From positions 2,418,001 through 2,482,000 of the forward strand of contig JAZGTN010000002.1 in the NCBI GenBank assembly GCA_037783415.1: a stretch of 64,000 bases of DNA, given 5' to 3'. The position numbers were made by a program, and so were the translations under genes. The notes under the pieces were generated by a model. It saw only the letters and a program-made list of their open reading frames with translations. It was not told the DNA's origin and ran no database searches. This DNA comes from Leptasterias polaris. Taxonomy: Eukaryota; Echinodermata; Asteroidea; Forcipulatida; Asteriidae. Below, piece after piece: positions 59,057 through 64,000 of the stretch (its first letter is position 1; every line of letters begins with the position of its first letter).

Positions 59057-60146
59057 ATTGGATGACTACATGATTGTAGGCATTAATTTACAACACATGT
59101 TCTGAGACAACTGAGCTTTCGTCCACCCAGCTGTACTCAGGAAGTTCCTTTAACCAGTCACAACATGTACTGCATCTCAAGACAGGTAAAATGCATACGC
59201 ATATATTATATAATGAATTAAGGAAGACAAATATTATCATCAATGTTGCTCCTTTTTTTTTGCTGCACTAAAAGAAAAAATAATATATTACTTTAGACTT
59301 TATGTAAATCTATGAAATGCATATCTAAAGTCTTTTGGAAAACTAAAAACAACAGTATTTATCAGCTGAGATCTTTTTTAAACAAGTACATACATCGCAT
59401 AATTTATACATTGAGTGAAAAATGCATTGTTTGAATTGGTGGCTTTGAGCTCTTCTTACTGACCGTAAATAATGCAATACGTCGATGAATGAATTCGGAG
59501 CCATTTTTGAATCTGCAGAAACAAATAATATGACACTGCACCTTTAACGGCGAAAGCGCTGTTCTATTTATAGCCATCCACGCGAGAGCGACCGATCTGC
59601 GCAGCCTTTGTTCACGCGCCTTGTGAGTTTACAAAAAAAAATCATTGTGTACATTATCGTCTGCAGCTACAGAACATAAACACACGCACGTGCCGCTCTG
59701 TCGTCTTTTGTACTACTGGTACTTCAATGTGCAAAACAAGAACAAGTTTCCAGACAATTGGCAGATAAAATACCAATTGGTCATCAGAAATTGCACTCTG
59801 CTGAAACAACATTGTTCTTGTGAGTATTTTGGCCCAGGTTTTCGTTGGTTCCAAGATATTAAGAGTTGGTGGCCACTGTTTTGGTGTTGAAAATATCGTC
59901 TGCTACGAGGTTGTATGCACTATACGTACACTGGCGCCATTTTAATGTCGCATCTGGTGAAGTACGCTGTAAATACGACGATTTAGTTTTTATCGAGTAT
60001 TTGCTGAAGAATTATTTACAAGGCTCCCGGCAAAGCAACCGGCCAGTGGTGGACTCTATTTCAGTGTGAATTTGCTCCAACTATTGTAGGAATTCTAAGG
60101 ACTTTCTACCGTAAGTTCATCTTGCTCCACTTGCATTTAGTTCAAA

Positions 60147-60191
60147 ATGGTGGTCATTCCTCTTCAACGGTCCATTCTGAAAATTAGGGAG
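60147..60191 (+). CDS. Candidate first coding exon of a downstream gene (weak)
   Basis: An ATG in the context CAAAATGG opens MVVIPLQRSILKIRE and runs straight into a consensus donor GAG|GTAAGT at 60192 in phase 0. The 500 bp upstream are noticeably richer in CpG than the surroundings (for example around 59547-59625) and could be a promoter and 5' UTR. I do not recognise the peptide and no next exon is seen in the remaining 3.8 kb. It may be chance: a 15-codon frame with a good donor is weak evidence alone. Confidence 0.25.
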
Positions 60192-62387
60192 GTAAGTAAA
60201 TAAATTCTTTTAATTTATCGGCTTGTTAATGTTTCTTAGATTGTTATGAAATGTAAATCTTGGACATGTGATGGGACCTGTAAAGGTTCTAATAATGAGC
60301 TGATAAAGATAAGAAAATTAATATTAAAGCAATTATTTCAAGATGTGGCTACATGGAGCTGTGTTTCGTGTAGGGACTGAAAACTCTCGCTCGATCGGTG
60401 GGCTACTGGGATTGGGGTTAAACCCAAAATCGTACATGTACGTAACTTCAAAGATACCACTTATAAGGTCCATGATGGTAGACCAATATGTTTTAGTTGG
60501 GATGGGAGGGTAACACCGCAAAAACTCTTAAAGTCTTTAGTGTCAAAGGCACAGTCATCTCGGTTTGATATTAAAATAATTCAATTTGAGTCAAAGTTTT
60601 GATAGTAATTAACACCGAATCAGTGTTATTACTTATAAACACCGAAAGAATCTATTAAATACCACCACAGCTTTTGCAGTTACCGCGAATACTGTACATT
60701 GGATATACAAAGTAGGCCTATACTAGAACTATCACGTGGAAATGATACATATTATTTTCATAGACTACGATATGTTGGTCTGTCCATTGTTCACTGTTCT
60801 GTCTGTAAAAGAACTCAAATGCACTGAGCTTCCTTCTCTCTCTACACGCCGACAAGATGTGCATTAAGATTACAACTTGATGTACTAACGTGCGGTGTCT
60901 GCATGTGTTATTATATTTATGTAAAGTTATACACGTATCTCGTGTATAATGTTCTGTTATAATGAACTAAATACTGTTATCATCTATATTATCTTCCCTA
61001 TGTGAAATTGTAATCACGAATACCTATTTGCATGATGAAGGGGTCTCTATTACCCTTCAAGCCTCGCTTTGGTTACAGTGGTTTGACTCGAAGAAAAGCA
61101 AGATGGCCACACCAACTTGATAAAGGTTAAGTGGTGGACACTTCCTCAAACATACTTCATTGCAGTTGCACTCTGATCATAGGCAAATTTATGCACGCGG
61201 ATTATCGTAGCAAGTTTCATTATCGAGAGCAAGAGTTTTAAAATAGGAGAAAGATAGTGTGGTTTTTCTATCCTGTATCCTGATTGTGCTCAACTTCCGT
61301 GTCATTATGCTTAATAGCATGAGTAGAGCAGGTGTAAAACTGAAACAAGATTAAAAACAAACTTTCCCAAAAATTGAAACAATAGAAACAATAGTGGCAG
61401 ACGACATTTAATCCGAATATAAAAAAATATAAAAAGTGTAGGCCTACTGAATCCGACACGGCAGAATATCTGATTTTCAAACGAGGGCAAACGATTTTCG
61501 ATAATCGATTGAGATTGATTTTGCTATACGAAGTACGCGTGTTTGACCGTATCAGCTGTTAACAGTGAAAGTATTTCCAGTAGTGTTGGTGTTGGCCGTG
61601 ACCTTTCGGTTACTGGCCTATCGTTTTATAGCAGTCAATTTGTTTCTTACCATAAGTTCATTATTAAACCGATGCTAGTATAGGATAAAATGATCTGGTG
61701 CCATTTTGCCACGAAAATGTGTTGTATTGGTTATTGCTTTTGCACAATGTGGAACGAGGCAGAGAATGTGTGAGAGGAGTGGTCTGGTGCGAACGGGGTA
61801 AACTTGTGAAATTGTCAACACTGTCACTAATTTATAAATTATAGTGATAACTGCATAACATGTAGGGGCCTATAAGTGCAAGACGGGGAACAGCCTCATG
61901 GTTTGAGTGTTGCAAAGCCCCAAAAACATAAGTGCAGTACAAGTGTACTTAAAAATGCTATGACCATAACGGGAAATACAAGAGACGCACAACAAAATGA
62001 CGTACCCTTTCTTGCTCTGAAATTAAATATAAACAACGAAGTTTATTAATAAAAGAGAAACATTATAAGTAGTAAAAATGAAAATGAGATACTAGTTAAA
62101 GCAGTTTCGCTTGCTGTCTACTTCAGCTGTCTACGACGTACCCCAAGATGGTTATTAAAATTGTCCAAACGAAAACTGTCTCTCGAAAAATCCAAATCTA
62201 CTTGTTAATAACAGCTAAGACTGACAGCTGCTATTTAACACTTCTCTCAATGTTGGAAACAAACATAACAGGGCAAACATTTCCCAGGTCATCCTGGAAC
62301 AGAAAGTTTACAGATTCTTTAACTCTACAATATCCGAATGCTTTGTCAGTCATGTTTATCAATTTTGCCAATTGATGTTAAAAAACA

Positions 62388-62452
62388 AACAAGAAACAAA
62401 CACCCTAATGCAACAACAACAAACAAACAAACAATCAAACAAACAAACAAAT
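62388..62452 (+). repeat. (AAAC)n microsatellite
   Basis: Runs of AAACAAAC interrupted by AAG, CAACAACAAC and AATC variants. Confidence 0.8.
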
Positions 62453-63235
62453 CGAAATTGAAATATTAATGCTTAATATTATCCCCCAAAATTATAGACC
62501 CATGCACCAGGAGCAAGTTGGCAACACACCATTTTGCCGGCACTCACATGCTGTAACTAAATAACACAAAAATACAAAATTAACATGTTGACCGTGCTAG
62601 TAAAAAATAACTGAACGTAGTTTTCCCCACAAGTATAGTTATCTGTGCGGAGAAAGTTTACAGGTAAACAAAGTGCCCTTTTTAGCCCTCTCATGCTACC
62701 TCGCTCAACCACATTAACAGCCCCACAATAAGTTCCCCCGTTACGGATCAGATCCGTACAGGAATGAACAAGCCATTTAGAAAGGGTAGCCAAAGTGCAT
62801 GACCTCACGGTGGGAGCCTCCGTGGTGATCCGGAGCACTTATTATTGCGGGGAAAACTAGAGCGGGTTGACCATATACGGGCAAGTTTAGGAATTAGAGG
62901 CCTTTGCATCTGTGAGATAGATGAGCCTTTGGGATGGGACAAAGGGATTTTTTACGGGTAGCATGCGGGTATGGGGACCGTACACGAGGACCTTCGTGTG
63001 AGATGTCCAGAATCTGTCTGCCTGTGGCACTCCGGCTCAGTGGATAAGCAACCCTTTTAGTTTTTAAAAGATACAGCATTGGTGAAATTTGTTTCCATAC
63101 AAAGTGAAGATTACTATTTATAGCACTGTGCAAGTAGACAACTAAATAGGCCATACAATACAGGTTACTCATTAGAGAGGGGGAAATTAGTATCGAGGCA
63201 TCTTCTTGAAGCCGTAGTGGATGTACCAAGCACAG

Positions 63236-63425
63236 ACCTTTAATACCTTGGAAGATTTTTTAACACGTTGTTGCCTAACGCAGTATAAAGTGTGAATAAC
63301 AGCTAGATACTGTCCGAAACGTTGAGCCCTCCAGTTCTTCTCAGAACCACCATCACTCAAAAGAGATCCATCTATACATGGTGTCACCGCAAATTTTCTC
63401 ATGTTTATTATCCTTCCACTATGCA
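63236..63425. mobile_element. Second probable Penelope-like 3' fragment
   Basis: TGTCCGAAACGTTGAG, then CCAGTTCTTCTCAGAACC, then ATACATGGTGTCACCGCAAA, in the same order as the related blocks at 5326-5650. No reverse transcriptase or GIY-YIG coding remains. Confidence 0.35.
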
Positions 63426-64000
63426 AACCTTCAAGTCTTATTTAGATAGATGACACAAAACTGTTGCATCATGGTCAAGGTCTTCCTATAAACAACCACC
63501 ACAAGCACCATTTTTCTTTTGATCGAGTCATTTCCCCCTAAAAAGATAAACAACTGTTATGCTTTCTGGAAATATTCCAACCACGGCCCTGGAGTATTCG
63601 TGATTGGGCAAGTGCAAATTAGGAAGTGCGCAATTCTTAGCATGGCCGAATACGGCATGGGGGCCTCGGTATATAACAGATTACACGCTTGGGCCAAATC
63701 AGATGTGTCCAAACTTCCGAACTTGGAATGCTCTCAAGAAGTTGTTGAGATTGTGGACACTTTTGGAGCGTGGTGGCGGCACAGCAACGGTTATTTTTGT
63801 TGATATCCGGGGTTCGGTGCTTGGTTCACGGTCATAGCATTTTCTGTCCACTCATAATGACTCAAAATATATTGTGTATTGTCACCACCAGCACATTCAC
63901 ACGATAAAGTTTCGAATTTTTGGGGGGACAAATATATCAAACCTGCATGAGAAAACAAATTAACATGCTGCATGCACGAGGAGCTGGCAAAAATACCTAA

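Larger units (their letters stand above)
57000..64000. other. Downstream intergenic region
   Basis: Apart from the repeats, the weak exon at 60147 and the fragment at 63236, nothing coding is recognisable. Open frames near 62557-63426 on the minus strand are short and unlike known proteins. 60200-63200 is plain AT-rich sequence. Confidence 0.55.

Overview
The window is eukaryotic nuclear DNA. Most of it is AT-rich non-coding sequence with small transposon relics, short tandem repeats and poly-C tracts. Only one gene can be assembled with confidence. It is on the + strand: nine exons between about 17102 and 52887 that together encode a TMEM132-family single-pass membrane protein. All nine exons have AG/GT borders and their reading phases match, giving about 1142 residues. 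The signal-peptide exon is not identified and probably lies upstream, either in the first 17 kb or outside the window.

The organism looks like an invertebrate deuterostome, most likely an echinoderm. The reasons are tRNA-derived SINEs with (ATT)n tails, the C-terminal relic of a LINE reverse transcriptase, many MITEs flanked by TTAA or TA, and Penelope-like 3' fragments. This assignment rests on recalled repeat style and was not checked against a database.

Layout. 1-17101: no exon recognised; MITEs, a LINE relic and a probable Penelope-like fragment. 17102-17885: large N-terminal ectodomain exon. 17886-33988: a 16 kb intron holding two copies of an ATATCG-rich TA element (one nested inside a long fold-back element), a TTAA element, a 1.5 kb TA element with CCGTATTTTC ends and a 14-bp minisatellite. 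33989-34141 and 40525-40681: ectodomain exons. The intron between these two holds a SINE and a 1.2 kb fold-back element whose arms carry a 21-bp palindromic tandem array. 40682-47054: SINE fragments, a near-perfect inverted duplication and a hAT-like MITE. 47055-52887: the compact 3' half, six exons, ending in a long exon with the membrane-proximal ectodomain, the transmembrane helix and a roughly 250-residue acidic, Cys/His-rich cytoplasmic tail. 52888-64000: probable 3' UTR and then intergenic sequence with MITEs, TTAGGG-like repeats, CAATTG-rich sequence and a weak candidate first exon of another gene near 60147.

I see no rRNA gene, functional tRNA gene, CRISPR array or operon. The points most worth checking are the fold-back element with arrayed palindromes, the nested transposons, an RGD tripeptide and a dibasic RRKR site in the TMEM132 ectodomain, and a 150-bp sequence present in two introns whose open frame is preserved.
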